Positions 1 to 9,346 of a stretch of DNA of 64,000 nt are shown here, in pieces. The stretch's first letter is position 1. Each line of letters starts with the position of its first letter. This DNA is from Treponema putidum (lineage in GTDB: Bacteria > Spirochaetota > Spirochaetia > Treponematales > Treponemataceae), in assembly GCF_000755145.1 (NCBI RefSeq), contig NZ_CP009228.1, positions 2,217,694-2,281,693 on the forward strand. Reading direction: 5' to 3'. Below the pieces are notes generated by a model, which was given only the letters and a program-made list of their open reading frames with translations, ran no database searches and was not told where the DNA came from. Both the position numbers and the translations under genes were made by a program.

Positions 1-453
1 GCGGAAACAGCCGAAAAATACGGAGAGGATCAGGTAAAAATTTGGCGCCGTTCCTTTGATATTGCTCCTCCCGTTTTGGAAGAAGGAGATAAGCGCTGTC
101 CCTATTTGCAGGAACAGTACAGGGGTATTGAAAAATCAGAGCTCCCTTTAACCGAAAGTTTAAAAGATACCATCGCCAGAGCAGTTCCCTTTTTTGAAAA
201 GACTATAAAACCTCAAATGCTCGAAGGAAAAAGGATCCTTATCACTGCCCACGGTAATTCCCTGAGAGCCTTGGTTAAATATTTTGAAAATTTAAGCGAT
301 GAAGAAATAATATCGGTAAATATTCCGACAGGCGTTCCCTTGGTTTACGAATTCGATAAAAATTTTAAGGTTCTTAGTAAACGCTACCTTGGAGATCAAG
401 AAAAAATCAACGCTAAAATAAATGCAGTTGCAAATCAAGGAAAAAAGAAATAA
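1..453 (+). CDS. gpmA: 2,3-bisphosphoglycerate-dependent phosphoglycerate mutase, 3' part (5' end outside window)
   Basis: The reading frame is open from base 1, so the N-terminus lies upstream of the window; about 150 residues are visible. Near the start the segment QVKIWRRSFD is followed by PPVLEEGD, typical of the dPGM middle region. The motif ITAHGNSLRA carries the second active-site histidine of the family, which interconverts 3- and 2-phosphoglycerate in glycolysis through a phosphohistidine. The C-terminal tail is Lys/Asn-rich. The gene ends 13 bases before the next start, so the two may be co-transcribed. The family call is firm. Confidence 0.93.
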   Translation, partial: AETAEKYGEDQVKIWRRSFDIAPPVLEEGDKRCPYLQEQYRGIEKSELPLTESLKDTIARAVPFFEKTIKPQMLEGKRILITAHGNSLRALVKYFENLSDEEIISVNIPTGVPLVYEFDKNFKVLSKRYLGDQEKINAKINAVANQGKKK

Positions 454-466
454 GGTAAGAGCATAA

Positions 467-1948
467 ATGAAGCGAATTTTAGTAGGATGCATAAATCATG
501 AGTCAAACAGCTTTAACCCTATAATTACGGGAATTGAAGATTTTGTTATTTTTAGGGGAAAAGAAGTTTTAACAAAGGGCTTAAAACCATACTATTCTTC
601 TACGGGAATTATTGAGACTATTCAAAAATGGGGCTGGGAGGTAGTACCTGCCGTAGTTGCAAGGGCTGTGCCTAACGGCTTGGTTGATTATAATCTATAC
701 ACCGAACTTAAAAAAGATTTTTTAGCTTATATAGATAAGGCTCTTTTGGAGGCTCCTATTGACGGCATTTGTCTAGGTCTTCACGGCTCCTTAAAGGTTC
801 AAAACATAGGGCCTGCCGAAAGCGATCTTTTAAAGGCCATCCGCGAAAAGCTTCCCCATATTCCTTTAACGACGGCTCTCGACATGCATGCTACGGTAAC
901 CGATGAGATGATTAAGTATTGTGACGGCATTGTAGGCTATAAAACAGCTCCTCATATTGACTGCTATGAAACCGGAGTTCATGCAGCTGAGCTTTTAAAA
1001 AAAGCTTTGGAGACTTCAAATAAACTTTGCATAGGAAGGGTAAAAATCCCAATGCTGGTAGCAGGCGAAAAAAGCGAAACTGCCGCAGAGCCTATGAAAA
1101 GCCTAATAGCCTCATGTGTTGAGGCCGAAAAAGAAAAAGACTTACTTGCAGCCTCAGTTCTTTTGGGCTTCCCATGGGCAGACAGTAAGGATAACGGCGT
1201 AACCATAGTAACGACTGCCTTAAACGATCAAGCCCTTGCAGATAGGGCGGCCTTAAAAATAGCTAAGGAATTTTGGGCTGAGCGTCATAATTTTAAATTT
1301 AAGGTAGAGCATTATGATTCCTTTACTTCAATAAAAACGGCTATAGAATCTGTAATGCAAAATAAAGAATTCCCTGTTTTTGTTTCGGATTCGGGAGATA
1401 ACCCTACAGCCGGTTCTACAGGAGATTCTACCGAGTGTTTTGAGGCTCTCTTAAAACAAAAAGAAGCTTTAAAAGCTCTTCCCACAAAGGTGCTTTATTC
1501 GGGTTTTTTTGATAAGGCTGCTGTAGAAAAATGCTTTGATGCAGGGGAGGGGGCTCCCCTGGAAATAACTATAGGCGGAACCTGGGATAAAATTAACGGC
1601 AAAAAAATTCCTTGTTCCGTGAAAGTCTTAAAACTTGTAAAAAACTACGGAGTTTATAATTCCCGTTTAGCCCTTGTCGAAATGGGGGACATAAGAATAG
1701 TTTTAACCTCAAATCACATAGGCTTTGGGGATGAAGAGCTTTTACCTGCCCTAGATGTAAAAGCTGAGGATTATTGTATCGTTATTGTAAAGCTCGGTTA
1801 TTTGGAACCTTGCTTTCAATGTATAGCAAAGAGGGCAATATTGGCGGAATCTAAAGGATGCTCAAATGAGATTTTGGAAACATTAGACTATCCTCAAACT
1901 CCGCGTCCCATATATCCATTGGATAAGGACATGGATATAAAATTATAA
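467..1948 (+). CDS. M81 family metallopeptidase (MlrC-like)
   Basis: The 493-residue protein begins with the family hallmark INHESNSF at residues 9-16, whose His/Glu pair is a likely zinc ligand set. It continues with DMHATV near residue 139 and YKTAPHID near 163, which supply further His/Asp ligands. This is the two-domain M81/MlrC architecture, first known from a microcystin-degrading gene cluster. Most bacterial members have unknown substrates. The gene lies 13 bases after gpmA and 19 bases before the activase gene, so it may belong to the same operon. The family call is firm; the substrate cannot be inferred. Confidence 0.88.
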   Translation: MKRILVGCINHESNSFNPIITGIEDFVIFRGKEVLTKGLKPYYSSTGIIETIQKWGWEVVPAVVARAVPNGLVDYNLYTELKKDFLAYIDKALLEAPIDGICLGLHGSLKVQNIGPAESDLLKAIREKLPHIPLTTALDMHATVTDEMIKYCDGIVGYKTAPHIDCYETGVHAAELLKKALETSNKLCIGRVKIPMLVAGEKSETAAEPMKSLIASCVEAEKEKDLLAASVLLGFPWADSKDNGVTIVTTALNDQALADRAALKIAKEFWAERHNFKFKVEHYDSFTSIKTAIESVMQNKEFPVFVSDSGDNPTAGSTGDSTECFEALLKQKEALKALPTKVLYSGFFDKAAVEKCFDAGEGAPLEITIGGTWDKINGKKIPCSVKVLKLVKNYGVYNSRLALVEMGDIRIVLTSNHIGFGDEELLPALDVKAEDYCIVIVKLGYLEPCFQCIAKRAILAESKGCSNEILETLDYPQTPRPIYPLDKDMDIKL

Positions 1949-1967
1949 TTTAGAATCGGTTGGTGTT

Positions 1968-4900
1968 ATGAATAAAGATAGAGTGCTGCGCTTCGGAATA
2001 GATGTAGGTTCTACAACTGTAAAAGTTGTTGTATTAGAGGATAACGGAACAATCCTGTTTAGTAAATATCAAAGGCACAGAGCCGATATAAGAACGACTA
2101 TCATATCCGTGTGCGAACTTGCTGTTGAAGCTGTCGAAAAAGCATATGGTGAAGATGTAGAGCTTTCCCTAATCGTAACCGGCTCCGGAGGTCTTGCAGT
2201 CTCTCACTGGCTTAACATTCCATTTATTCAAGAAGTGGTAGCCTCCACTGCTGCTGTCCGTAAATTAATTCCTCAAACCGATGTTATAATAGAATTAGGC
2301 GGTGAGGATGCAAAAATTACTTATTTTGAGCACACGAATATCGAACAAAGAATGAACGGTACCTGTGCTGGCGGTACCGGCTCCTTTATAGACCAGATGG
2401 CCGCCCTCTTGGAAACCGATGCGCTAGGTTTAAACGAACTTGCAAGAAATGCTCAAACCATCTACCCTATAGCCGCCCGCTGTGGAGTTTTTGCCAAAAC
2501 GGATGTTCAGCCCCTTATAAACGAGGGAGCAAAAAGGGAAGATATAGCAGCAAGTATATTTCAGGCTGTTGTAAGCCAGACTATTTCGGGCCTTGCCTGC
2601 GGTAAACCAATTCGCGGAAAGGTTGCCTTTTTAGGCGGCCCCTTGCACTTTTTAGACCAGCTAAGGCATAGATTTATCGAAACCTTAAAACTTAAAAGTG
2701 ACGAAATTATCACTCCTGAAAATTCCGAGCTTTTTGTAGCTATGGGAGCAGCCCTAAGTGCTGCAGGAGGCCTTAGTATACCCGCGGCTTCAGCTTCTCC
2801 TTTTAAACAGCCAGTTCCATTGGATCTAAAAAAAGCCCAATTTAAGCCATCCTTAAAAAAAGAAGAAAAAAAACAGCCTCTTATTTTTGAAGAAGAGCCT
2901 GCTGCAATCAAACCTCATTTTATAAAACTTTCTCAATTTAAAAAAGATATTTATAAGATAGCATCTTCAGAAATGCCTGAGGTGCAGCGCCTTCCGCCCC
3001 TTTTTAAAGATGAAGAAGAACTTGAAAGTTTTAGAATAAGGCATGCAAAGGAGATGGCTCCTTCAGGCGATATTTTTACGGCCGAAGGACCCGTATTTTT
3101 AGGACTTGATGCGGGCTCAACTACAACCAAAGCCGTTTTAATAGACGATAACGGAAAAATCCTCTGGCGTTTTTATGATGTAAATGCAGGAAATCCCGTC
3201 GAACTTGCAGTAAAGGTTTTAAAAGACCTGTATAAAATGCTCCCTCCGAAGGCCTACATAGCCCGCTCGGTTTCTACCGGATATGGAGAAAGCCTTTTTC
3301 AGGCTGCTTTAGGCGTGGATGCCGGCGAGGTTGAAACCATAGCCCATTACCGTGCCGCCGAATTCTTTTTGCCCGGGGTGGATTTCCTTTTGGATATAGG
3401 CGGACAGGATATGAAATGCCTCCGCATGAAAAACGGAGCGATAAGTTCTATTCAGTTAAATGAGGCCTGCTCATCAGGCTGCGGAAGCTTTTTGGATAAT
3501 TTTGCCCGCTCTCTTGGAATGAATATAAGCGAATTTGCAAATAAAGCTCTTCTTGCCGAAAAACCGGTAGACCTCGGTACAAGGTGTACGGTCTTTATGA
3601 ATAGCCGCGTTAAACAGGCTCAAAAAGAAGGCGCCTCCGTAGGAGACATTTCTTCGGGCCTTTCATATTCAGTTATAAAGAATGCCCTTTTTAAGGTTAT
3701 TAAATTGCGCGATGCCTCCGAAGTAGGAAGCAAGGTAATAGTGCAAGGCGGAACATTTAATAATGATGCGGTTTTGCGTGCCTTTGAACTTGTTTCAGGA
3801 AGGCAGGCTGTCCGCCCCGATGTTGCAGGTCTTATGGGAGCTTACGGAGCTGCCTTAATTGCAAAAGACCAATGGCATGACCTTGAAGAAGAAAATCTTT
3901 CCGAAGGCAAAATAAGATCAAACATTGCCGATATTGAAGGTTTGGAAAATTTTAAGGTAAAGCTTGATTTATTGCGTTGTCCCAAATGTCCCAATAACTG
4001 CCTTTTGACGGTAAATACCTTTGACATATCCGGAGTAAAGCGCCGTTTTATTACAGGAAACAGGTGTGAAAGGGGAGCCGAGCTTGATAAAAACAGCGGA
4101 ATTGAAGAATGTTCATCCCCTGCTTCCGTTAAAGATAAAGAGACGGTAAACAAAAAGGATATCCCGAATCTTTTTGACTGGAAGTATAAAAGGCTTTTTA
4201 AATATAAACCCCTTCCTAAAAATGAAGCACCTAGAGGCGAGATAGGAATTCCTAGGGTTTTAAATATGTATGAAAACTATCCCTTCTGGTTTACCTTTTT
4301 TACGGAACTGGGCTTTTCGGTTAGAATTTCTCCGCGCTCCACGCGGGGAACTTACGAGATGGGGCTTGAATCCATTCCTTCCGAATCGGTTTGTTATCCT
4401 GCAAAGATTGCCCACGGCCATATCGAAGCCCTCTTAAAGTTGGGAGTAAAAAATATTTTTTACCCCTGTATCCCGTACGAAAAAAAAGAAGATGATGGGG
4501 CAGGAAACCATTATAATTGTCCCATTGTTACAAGCTATCCAGAAGTTCTAAAAAACAATATCGATGTTCTCAGGCAGGACGCTAATATAATTTATCTAAA
4601 TCCTTTTTTACCGTATTACGATAAACACCGTTTAATAGACCGTCTTTATGAAGAATTGGGTACAAAGTTTTCGATAAGTTTGGAAGCTATAAGAAATGCC
4701 GTTAATACTGCTTGGGCAGAAGAAAATAATTTTAAAAAAGAAACGGAAGAAAAGGGCGAAGAGGTCTTGCGGTTAATAAAGGAAAAAAATATTAAAGGCA
4801 TTGTGCTCGCAGGCCGCCCTTATCACCTTGACCCTGAAATTAACCACGGCATTCCTGAGATGCTAACCGGCCTCGGTCTTGCTGTTTTGACGGAGGATTC

Positions 4901-6473
4901 AGTGGCTCACTTGGGAAAGATAGAACGCCCCTTGCGAGTTGTAGACCAGTGGACCTATCACAACCGCTTATACAGAGCAGGAAATTTTACCTCAACTCAA
5001 GATAATTTGGAATTTATACAGCTTACCAGTTTCGGCTGCGGCTTGGATGCGGTAACGGCCGATCAAGTGCAGGAAATAATAGAATCTAAGGGAAAAATGT
5101 ATACCCTCATAAAAATAGATGAGGGCTCTAATTTGGGGGCCGTAAGAATAAGGGTAAGAAGCCTTTTAGCTGCCGTAAAGGAAAGAAAAAGAAGCCGGCT
5201 TATTTTGAGTAAAAAATCGGCTGCCTATGACCGAATTGTTTTTTCAAAAGAGATGGAAAAACGTTATACAATCTTAGCCCCTCAAATGTCTCCTATTCAT
5301 TTTGACCTTATAGGGGCAGCGATTTCTCATTCCGGTTATAACCTTGAAATCCTTACTGAAATCGATAAAAATGCCGTCGAATACGGCTTAAAATATATAA
5401 ATAATGATGCCTGCTATCCTGCCATAATAGTTGCAGGTCAAATGATATCTGCCCTAAAATCAGGCCGTTATGATTTACGCACTACAGCCTTAGCTATAAC
5501 CCAAACCGGAGGAGGCTGCCGTGCAACAAATTACATAGGTTTTATAAGGCGCGCTCTTATAGATGCAGGCTTGGGCTTTGTTCCCGTAATAGGCATCAGT
5601 GCCCAGTCCATCGAAAAAAATCCCGGCTTTAAATTAAAACTTCCAGTTTTGCATAGGGTGGCTCAAGCTATGTGCCTTGGCGACCTTTTAATGAGGGTTC
5701 TTTACCGTACACGTCCCTACGAAAAAGTTCCCGGTTCTGCAAACGAAATATATAAAAAATATGCCGTCCTTATCAAGGATGCTCTAAAAAAAATGACAGC
5801 CGGAAAATATAAGGAAATAATCAGGGGCATTGTAAAAGAATTCGATAACCTGCCCTTAAAAAATATCCGAAAACCTCGTGTAGGTGTAGTAGGAGAAATA
5901 TTGGTTAAGTTTCATCCTGCCGCAAATAATGATATTTTCAGTACCATTGAAAGGGAAGGAGCGGAATGTGTTGTTCCAGACTTATTGGATTTTTTCCTTT
6001 ATTCTACGGTTTCGGGTATCTATAAAAATACCTATCTTGATTACTCGTTTAAAAAACGCCTCATTGCAAAGCTCAGCATCTGGGTGATTGAACGGTACAG
6101 AAAACCTATAAAAAAAGCTTTAAATAAAAGTAAACGGTTTACCTCTCCTGAGAGCATATATAGATTGGCCGATTCGGTTGACGGAATTTTACAGCTTGGA
6201 AATGTTACCGGTGAAGGCTGGTTTTTAACTGCCGAAATGATAGAACTCATTCATTCAGGCGTTTCAAACATTGCCTGTGTTCAGCCCTTTGCCTGTCTTC
6301 CAAATCATGTAACAGGAAAAGGAATGATAAAAGAATTGCGCCGCCGCTACCCGGAGGCAAATATCTCGGCCATCGACTTTGACCCGGGTGCCAGCGAAGT
6401 AAACCAGCTCAACCGCTTAAAACTCCTCCTGGCCAACGCAAAACCCGGCCTTCACCCCGATGAAGCAAAGTGA
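1968..6473 (+). CDS. Large 2-hydroxyacyl-CoA dehydratase activase-related protein (two BadF/BadG-type ATPase domains plus DUF2229)
   Basis: This 1501-residue protein starts with an ASKHA-type activase domain ([17 protein letters not shown], then CAGGTGSF and RCGVF, which carry the cysteines that usually ligate a bridging [4Fe-4S] cluster). A second complete copy starts near residue 380 ([29 protein letters not shown]). A small Cys-rich stretch follows near 670-700 ([16 protein letters not shown]). The rest resembles DUF2229/HgdB-like dehydratase components. Relatives couple ATP hydrolysis to electron transfer into 2-hydroxyacyl-CoA dehydratases in amino-acid fermentation. No separate dehydratase subunits are present nearby, so the exact reaction is unknown. 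Its size is typical of this fused family. Confidence 0.88.
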   Translation: MNKDRVLRFGIDVGSTTVKVVVLEDNGTILFSKYQRHRADIRTTIISVCELAVEAVEKAYGEDVELSLIVTGSGGLAVSHWLNIPFIQEVVASTAAVRKLIPQTDVIIELGGEDAKITYFEHTNIEQRMNGTCAGGTGSFIDQMAALLETDALGLNELARNAQTIYPIAARCGVFAKTDVQPLINEGAKREDIAASIFQAVVSQTISGLACGKPIRGKVAFLGGPLHFLDQLRHRFIETLKLKSDEIITPENSELFVAMGAALSAAGGLSIPAASASPFKQPVPLDLKKAQFKPSLKKEEKKQPLIFEEEPAAIKPHFIKLSQFKKDIYKIASSEMPEVQRLPPLFKDEEELESFRIRHAKEMAPSGDIFTAEGPVFLGLDAGSTTTKAVLIDDNGKILWRFYDVNAGNPVELAVKVLKDLYKMLPPKAYIARSVSTGYGESLFQAALGVDAGEVETIAHYRAAEFFLPGVDFLLDIGGQDMKCLRMKNGAISSIQLNEACSSGCGSFLDNFARSLGMNISEFANKALLAEKPVDLGTRCTVFMNSRVKQAQKEGASVGDISSGLSYSVIKNALFKVIKLRDASEVGSKVIVQGGTFNNDAVLRAFELVSGRQAVRPDVAGLMGAYGAALIAKDQWHDLEEENLSEGKIRSNIADIEGLENFKVKLDLLRCPKCPNNCLLTVNTFDISGVKRRFITGNRCERGAELDKNSGIEECSSPASVKDKETVNKKDIPNLFDWKYKRLFKYKPLPKNEAPRGEIGIPRVLNMYENYPFWFTFFTELGFSVRISPRSTRGTYEMGLESIPSESVCYPAKIAHGHIEALLKLGVKNIFYPCIPYEKKEDDGAGNHYNCPIVTSYPEVLKNNIDVLRQDANIIYLNPFLPYYDKHRLIDRLYEELGTKFSISLEAIRNAVNTAWAEENNFKKETEEKGEEVLRLIKEKNIKGIVLAGRPYHLDPEINHGIPEMLTGLGLAVLTEDSVAHLGKIERPLRVVDQWTYHNRLYRAGNFTSTQDNLEFIQLTSFGCGLDAVTADQVQEIIESKGKMYTLIKIDEGSNLGAVRIRVRSLLAAVKERKRSRLILSKKSAAYDRIVFSKEMEKRYTILAPQMSPIHFDLIGAAISHSGYNLEILTEIDKNAVEYGLKYINNDACYPAIIVAGQMISALKSGRYDLRTTALAITQTGGGCRATNYIGFIRRALIDAGLGFVPVIGISAQSIEKNPGFKLKLPVLHRVAQAMCLGDLLMRVLYRTRPYEKVPGSANEIYKKYAVLIKDALKKMTAGKYKEIIRGIVKEFDNLPLKNIRKPRVGVVGEILVKFHPAANNDIFSTIEREGAECVVPDLLDFFLYSTVSGIYKNTYLDYSFKKRLIAKLSIWVIERYRKPIKKALNKSKRFTSPESIYRLADSVDGILQLGNVTGEGWFLTAEMIELIHSGVSNIACVQPFACLPNHVTGKGMIKELRRRYPEANISAIDFDPGASEVNQLNRLKLLLANAKPGLHPDEAK

Positions 6474-6508
6474 GGAGGAGAAAGTGTTAAATACCTTGCT
6501 CCTTTTAC

Positions 6509-6537
6509 TTGATAAAATAAGATAAATTGAGTATTAT
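6509..6537 (+). promoter_or_regulatory. Predicted sigma70-type promoter for the lipoprotein gene
   Basis: A TTGATA -35 and a TATTAT -10 are separated by 17 bases. The predicted start near 6544 puts the palindrome at 6561-6599 in the 5' leader of the gene at 6616. Confidence 0.5.
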
Positions 6538-6560
6538 TATAATTATTGATAAGGATGTGT

Positions 6561-6599
6561 GATAAACAGTTCGGCACAAATGGTGCCTCACTGTTTATC
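6561..6599 (+). repeat. Dispersed palindrome family A, copy 1 (short form)
   Basis: The arms GATAAACAG and CTGTTTATC (9 bp) enclose an inner stem GGCAC/GTGCC with a 5-base loop. Related copies lie at 8362, 8418 and 42663. It sits 16 bases before the ATG at 6616 and directly ahead of a GGGAG ribosome-binding site. An apparent in-frame N-terminal extension through this palindrome is judged spurious. Confidence 0.85.
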
Positions 6600-6615
6600 T
6601 TATGGGAGAAATAAA

Positions 6616-7416
6616 ATGAAAAATAGAAATTTTACAATTGCGGCAGCCGCAGCTATTATTGGGATGGCTTTGATTTGTACAGCCTGTCAATTTGACGGAC
6701 AAAAAATTGTAGATCAGTTTCTTTTAGGTTCTTACGGAACATATAAATGGGATGGAGATAAACTGACCATCTCCAGCACTGAAAGTAACTTTAAAACGCA
6801 CTTTGCAGGATCGGGCGTAGATAAAGTTACTCTTACAAAAGAAAAGGTAAACGACTGCGACTATCTTACAAGCGGGACACATTATCTTGACGCAAAAGAT
6901 ATGGGCGGTGATGTTTGGCAGGGAATTTTTTATTTAAACGGGATGGGCTTCCGCACAATTAAAATTACGCTCAAAAGCGGCGGCATTTGTGAGATTCAGC
7001 CCGGATTATCGGTTGAAGAAGGTATTAAATTTCCTGAAGATTTAAAGATAACAGGAACCTTGAAATTAAATGGTGTAAATATATTGCCGAAAGAAGATGA
7101 ACTTTCTACTACCGGTATGCCGACATACACCAAGCAGTTTTTTGCCGCCGTAAAATCAGGCTCGTTAAAAACGCAATGGGTAGGAAAAGAAGTTGAAACT
7201 TTCACAGGCCGCCATGAAAGTTCGGAAACCAATTTAGGAATCACAACAACTACGGAAACATGGAAGGGCTCATCGCAGCTTTTTAAAACAAAAGCCGACG
7301 AAGTCTACTATAAGAAAGTTTATAAAGTTGACGGTTCAGGTCATTTTATGCCCGATCCTAATAACTTTTTTGAAATCTATATTTCGAAAGGTACAGCACT
7401 GAAGCCCAATCTTTAA
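6616..7416 (+). CDS. Putative lipoprotein of unknown function
   Basis: The 266-residue protein starts at the ATG preceded by GGGAG. Longer in-frame starts would translate the palindromic repeat and are rejected. The N-terminus has a basic head (MKNRNF), an Ala-rich hydrophobic core and a lipobox ending in LICTAC, so cleavage before Cys and lipid anchoring are expected. The mature part is Lys/Thr/Gly-rich with beta-strand-like spacing and no recognised catalytic motif. A promoter and structured leader precede it, suggesting an independent transcription unit. Function is unknown; a surface or periplasmic lipoprotein is the safest call. Confidence 0.75.
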   Translation: MKNRNFTIAAAAAIIGMALICTACQFDGQKIVDQFLLGSYGTYKWDGDKLTISSTESNFKTHFAGSGVDKVTLTKEKVNDCDYLTSGTHYLDAKDMGGDVWQGIFYLNGMGFRTIKITLKSGGICEIQPGLSVEEGIKFPEDLKITGTLKLNGVNILPKEDELSTTGMPTYTKQFFAAVKSGSLKTQWVGKEVETFTGRHESSETNLGITTTTETWKGSSQLFKTKADEVYYKKVYKVDGSGHFMPDPNNFFEIYISKGTALKPNL

Positions 7417-7485
7417 TTAATGGGTGTTTAATCTATGTTTTAAGGGAAGGGAAATATCTTTCCTCTTTTTTCCCTCTAAAATTAT

Positions 7486-7704
7486 ATGATAAATAATATT
7501 AAAAAGAAATGGCCGTTTTTTTTGGTATTTGTCATAGTGTTAGCAGTAACATCATGGTTGTTATATACTCAAATTATTGATTTATATAAATTTAACCTCG
7601 ATATAAAATTGATTTTAAAACAAAATCAAAGAGTTGAAGCCGTTGTTATTAAAAAACATTACATACGATTTTCTCCCTTATTGACATCAAACCTTTTATT
7701 TTAG
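7486..7704 (+). CDS. Small single-pass membrane protein, hypothetical (possibly truncated)
   Basis: The 72-residue product has a Lys-rich start followed by one strong hydrophobic segment at about residues 10-27. A short amphipathic tail follows that ends abruptly. No clear Shine-Dalgarno sequence precedes the ATG. The last codons overlap a strong promoter (7681-7710) serving the next gene, so the 3' end may be a degraded remnant of a longer protein. I do not recognise a family. Confidence 0.4.
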   Translation: MINNIKKKWPFFLVFVIVLAVTSWLLYTQIIDLYKFNLDIKLILKQNQRVEAVVIKKHYIRFSPLLTSNLLF

Positions 7705-7710
7705 TATAAT
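7681..7710 (+). promoter_or_regulatory. Predicted strong promoter for the HD hydrolase gene
   Basis: Consensus TTGACA and TATAAT are separated by 18 bases. It overlaps the end of the preceding small open frame. The predicted leader is about 50 bases and ends in an AAGGAG ribosome-binding site. Confidence 0.7.
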
Positions 7711-7766
7711 TCACGACTATTAAGGTATAAAAGGCTATTTAAAAGAATAACCATAAGGAGTTTGCT

Positions 7767-8351
7767 TTGACAAGAGATTTAGGAGTATTAAAAGGAATTT
7801 ATCTTGCTCCTTACATGCAGGTTGCTACAGTCTTAATCGGAAAGGCCCGTCATGCAGGAGGTAATATGTTCCGGCATCAGGTGGATACTATGGCTATTCT
7901 TATAGACTACGGGTACATCGACAGCGTTCTTTTAAAGGCTTCTCTAATCCATGATGTCATTGAAGATATCGAAGATTTTAATGTAAATGAAATTTTAAAC
8001 ATAGATTCGGAATCGGGACAGGTTTATGAACTTGTTTTGGAAGTTACAAAGAAAAAAGGACAAGAAAAGACCGAGTACCTAAAAAATATAATAAAAAACG
8101 GGTCTGAAAAGGCTAAAATTTTAAAATGTGCCGACAGAATAAGCAATATGATAAGTTTGGGTTTTGTAACGGATCCCGAATTTATTGAACGCTATTGTAA
8201 TGAAACCGAGCTCTATATTTTTCCTATCGCTCTTGAGGTTAATTTTGAAATGTATAAGGAACTTATGGCCTTGGTCGTTTCGCGCAGACAATATTTAGTT
8301 GAATGCGGCTATCTTGAAGAAAGTATAAAAAAAATGCGCCAGGCACGGTAA
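7767..8351 (+). CDS. SpoT/RelA-type HD-domain hydrolase (stand-alone)
   Basis: The 194-residue protein starts at TTG, chosen because AAGGAG lies 6 bases upstream and no ATG fits. It carries the HD metal-binding pattern of the RelA/SpoT hydrolase domain: His in FRHQVD near residue 33, the pair HD in LIHDVIED near 60, and Asp in KCADRISN near 118. Stand-alone members act as small alarmone or nucleotide pyrophosphohydrolases. No synthetase domain is present. A predicted promoter lies at 7681-7710. Substrate specificity (ppGpp or another phosphoanhydride) is inference. Confidence 0.78.
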   Translation: MTRDLGVLKGIYLAPYMQVATVLIGKARHAGGNMFRHQVDTMAILIDYGYIDSVLLKASLIHDVIEDIEDFNVNEILNIDSESGQVYELVLEVTKKKGQEKTEYLKNIIKNGSEKAKILKCADRISNMISLGFVTDPEFIERYCNETELYIFPIALEVNFEMYKELMALVVSRRQYLVECGYLEESIKKMRQAR

Positions 8352-8361
8352 AGGGAGTTAT

Positions 8362-8401
8362 GATAAACATTTCGGCAGAAATTCAGCCCCACTGCTTATT
8401 T
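8362..8401 (+). repeat. Dispersed palindrome family A, copy 2 (degenerate)
   Basis: It begins GATAAAC..TTCGGCAGAAAT and ends with a decayed right arm (CTGCTTATTT in place of CTGTTTATC). It is clearly related to the copy 16 bases downstream and suggests a tandem insertion with one copy decaying. Confidence 0.7.
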
Positions 8402-8417
8402 TATTAAAGGGAGGTGT

Positions 8418-8484
8418 GATAAACAGTTCGGCACAAATACTGCCTCACTGTTTATCTGCCGAGTTTGCCTTTCGGCAAACGTCG
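8418..8484 (+). repeat. Dispersed palindrome family A, copy 3 (full 67-bp form)
   Basis: Two hairpins are present: GATAAACAG/CTGTTTATC with a TTCGGCA-type inner part, then GTTTGCC-tttc-GGCAAAC. The reverse complement of 42663-42729 matches it at 63 of 67 positions. Repeat family B follows 8 bases later, so two element families are stacked ahead of the ABC transporter gene. Confidence 0.88.
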
Positions 8485-8492
8485 TGTTATTG

Positions 8493-8570
8493 TATGCGGT
8501 TTGCAAGCAAACCGCTTGAAAAAACTTTTTTCGCAAATTGCTATTTGCTGCAAAAAGTTTTTATGGGAGT
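8493..8570 (+). repeat. Dispersed structured repeat family B, copy 1
   Basis: Stem 1 is GCGGTTTGC-aa-GCAAACCGC. Stem 2 pairs AAAAACTTTTT with AAAAAGTTTTT around an inner GCAAAT/ATTTGC stem. The element ends in a GGGAG ribosome-binding site 4-5 bases before the ABC ATPase start. A second copy lies at 59371-59450 and has compensatory changes in stem 1. Confidence 0.88.
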
Positions 8571-8574
8571 ATTT

Positions 8575-9333
8575 ATGATTGAAATTTCAAATGTATCAAA
8601 GGCCTACGGTTCTTCTAAGACAAAGGCTGTAGACGGCATTTCGGTGAATGTACGAAACGGTGAAATCTTCGGCTTTTTAGGGCCTAACGGAGCCGGAAAA
8701 ACAACTACAATTAAAATGATAACCGGTGTTCTTAATCCTGATTCAGGGGCGATAATCGTTGACGGTGTAAACATAGCCGAAGACCCTATGGAAGCAAAAA
8801 GAAGAATAGGCTATGTTACCGATAACCCCGAGCTTTTTTCGCAACTGAAGGCTGTTGAATATTTAAATTTCATAGGGGATGTTTATGCCGTTCCTACTGA
8901 TTTGAGACGGGAAAAAATTGAGCGTTATACCAAGCTCTTCGGCATAAATGATGCTTTAAACGGGAGCATAGGAAGTTTTTCTCACGGAATGAAGCAAAAA
9001 CTTTTGGTTATCGGAAGTCTCTTATCTGACCCTTCCGTTTGGATTTTAGATGAACCCATGGTAGGTTTGGACCCTAAATCGGCTTTTTCCTTAAAGGAAA
9101 TTATGAGAGAAAGAGCCGATGCCGGAAAGGTTGTTTTCTTTTCTACACATGTTATGGAAGTGGCCGAAAAACTTTGCGATAGGCTTGCAATTATAAATGC
9201 CGGTAAAATTATGTTTGCAGGTTCTTTACAGGAGCTGAGGGAAAAAAGAGGAGAAAACGCTTCTCTTGAAAAGCTCTTTTTGGAGCTCGTTGATGATAAA
9301 CCTTCTTCTAGTTTTGAAAACGGAGAAGTTTAA
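8575..9333 (+). CDS. ABC transporter ATP-binding protein
   Basis: The 252-residue protein has Walker A GPNGAGKT near residue 38, a divergent signature FSHGMKQK in place of LSGGQ, and Walker B WILDEPMVGLDP, followed by the H-loop STHVMEV. This is the Ccm/Nat/Drug-type ATPase class that pairs with ABC-2 or ABC-exporter permeases. The start is the ATG just after the GGGAG at the end of repeat B; a much longer in-frame extension reads through two palindromic repeats and is rejected. The permease gene follows 13 bases later. The substrate is unknown. Confidence 0.92.
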   Translation: MIEISNVSKAYGSSKTKAVDGISVNVRNGEIFGFLGPNGAGKTTTIKMITGVLNPDSGAIIVDGVNIAEDPMEAKRRIGYVTDNPELFSQLKAVEYLNFIGDVYAVPTDLRREKIERYTKLFGINDALNGSIGSFSHGMKQKLLVIGSLLSDPSVWILDEPMVGLDPKSAFSLKEIMRERADAGKVVFFSTHVMEVAEKLCDRLAIINAGKIMFAGSLQELREKRGENASLEKLFLELVDDKPSSSFENGEV

Positions 9334-9346
9334 GAGAGTTAAAAAT

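Noticed and set aside
2561-2911. Long antisense frames inside the activase, alaS, tkt, recN and hrpA genes
   Set aside because: They mirror strong coding sequence, have biased composition and lack ribosome-binding sites or family motifs.
6559-6615. In-frame N-terminal extension (starting MINSSAQ) of the lipoprotein
   Set aside because: It translates the palindromic repeat; the same peptide would precede the unrelated ABC ATPase at 8416. True starts follow the GGGAG sites.
8341-8570. Possible CRISPR array because of repeated palindromes
   Set aside because: Copies are unequal, not regularly spaced, differ in family and have no cas genes nearby.
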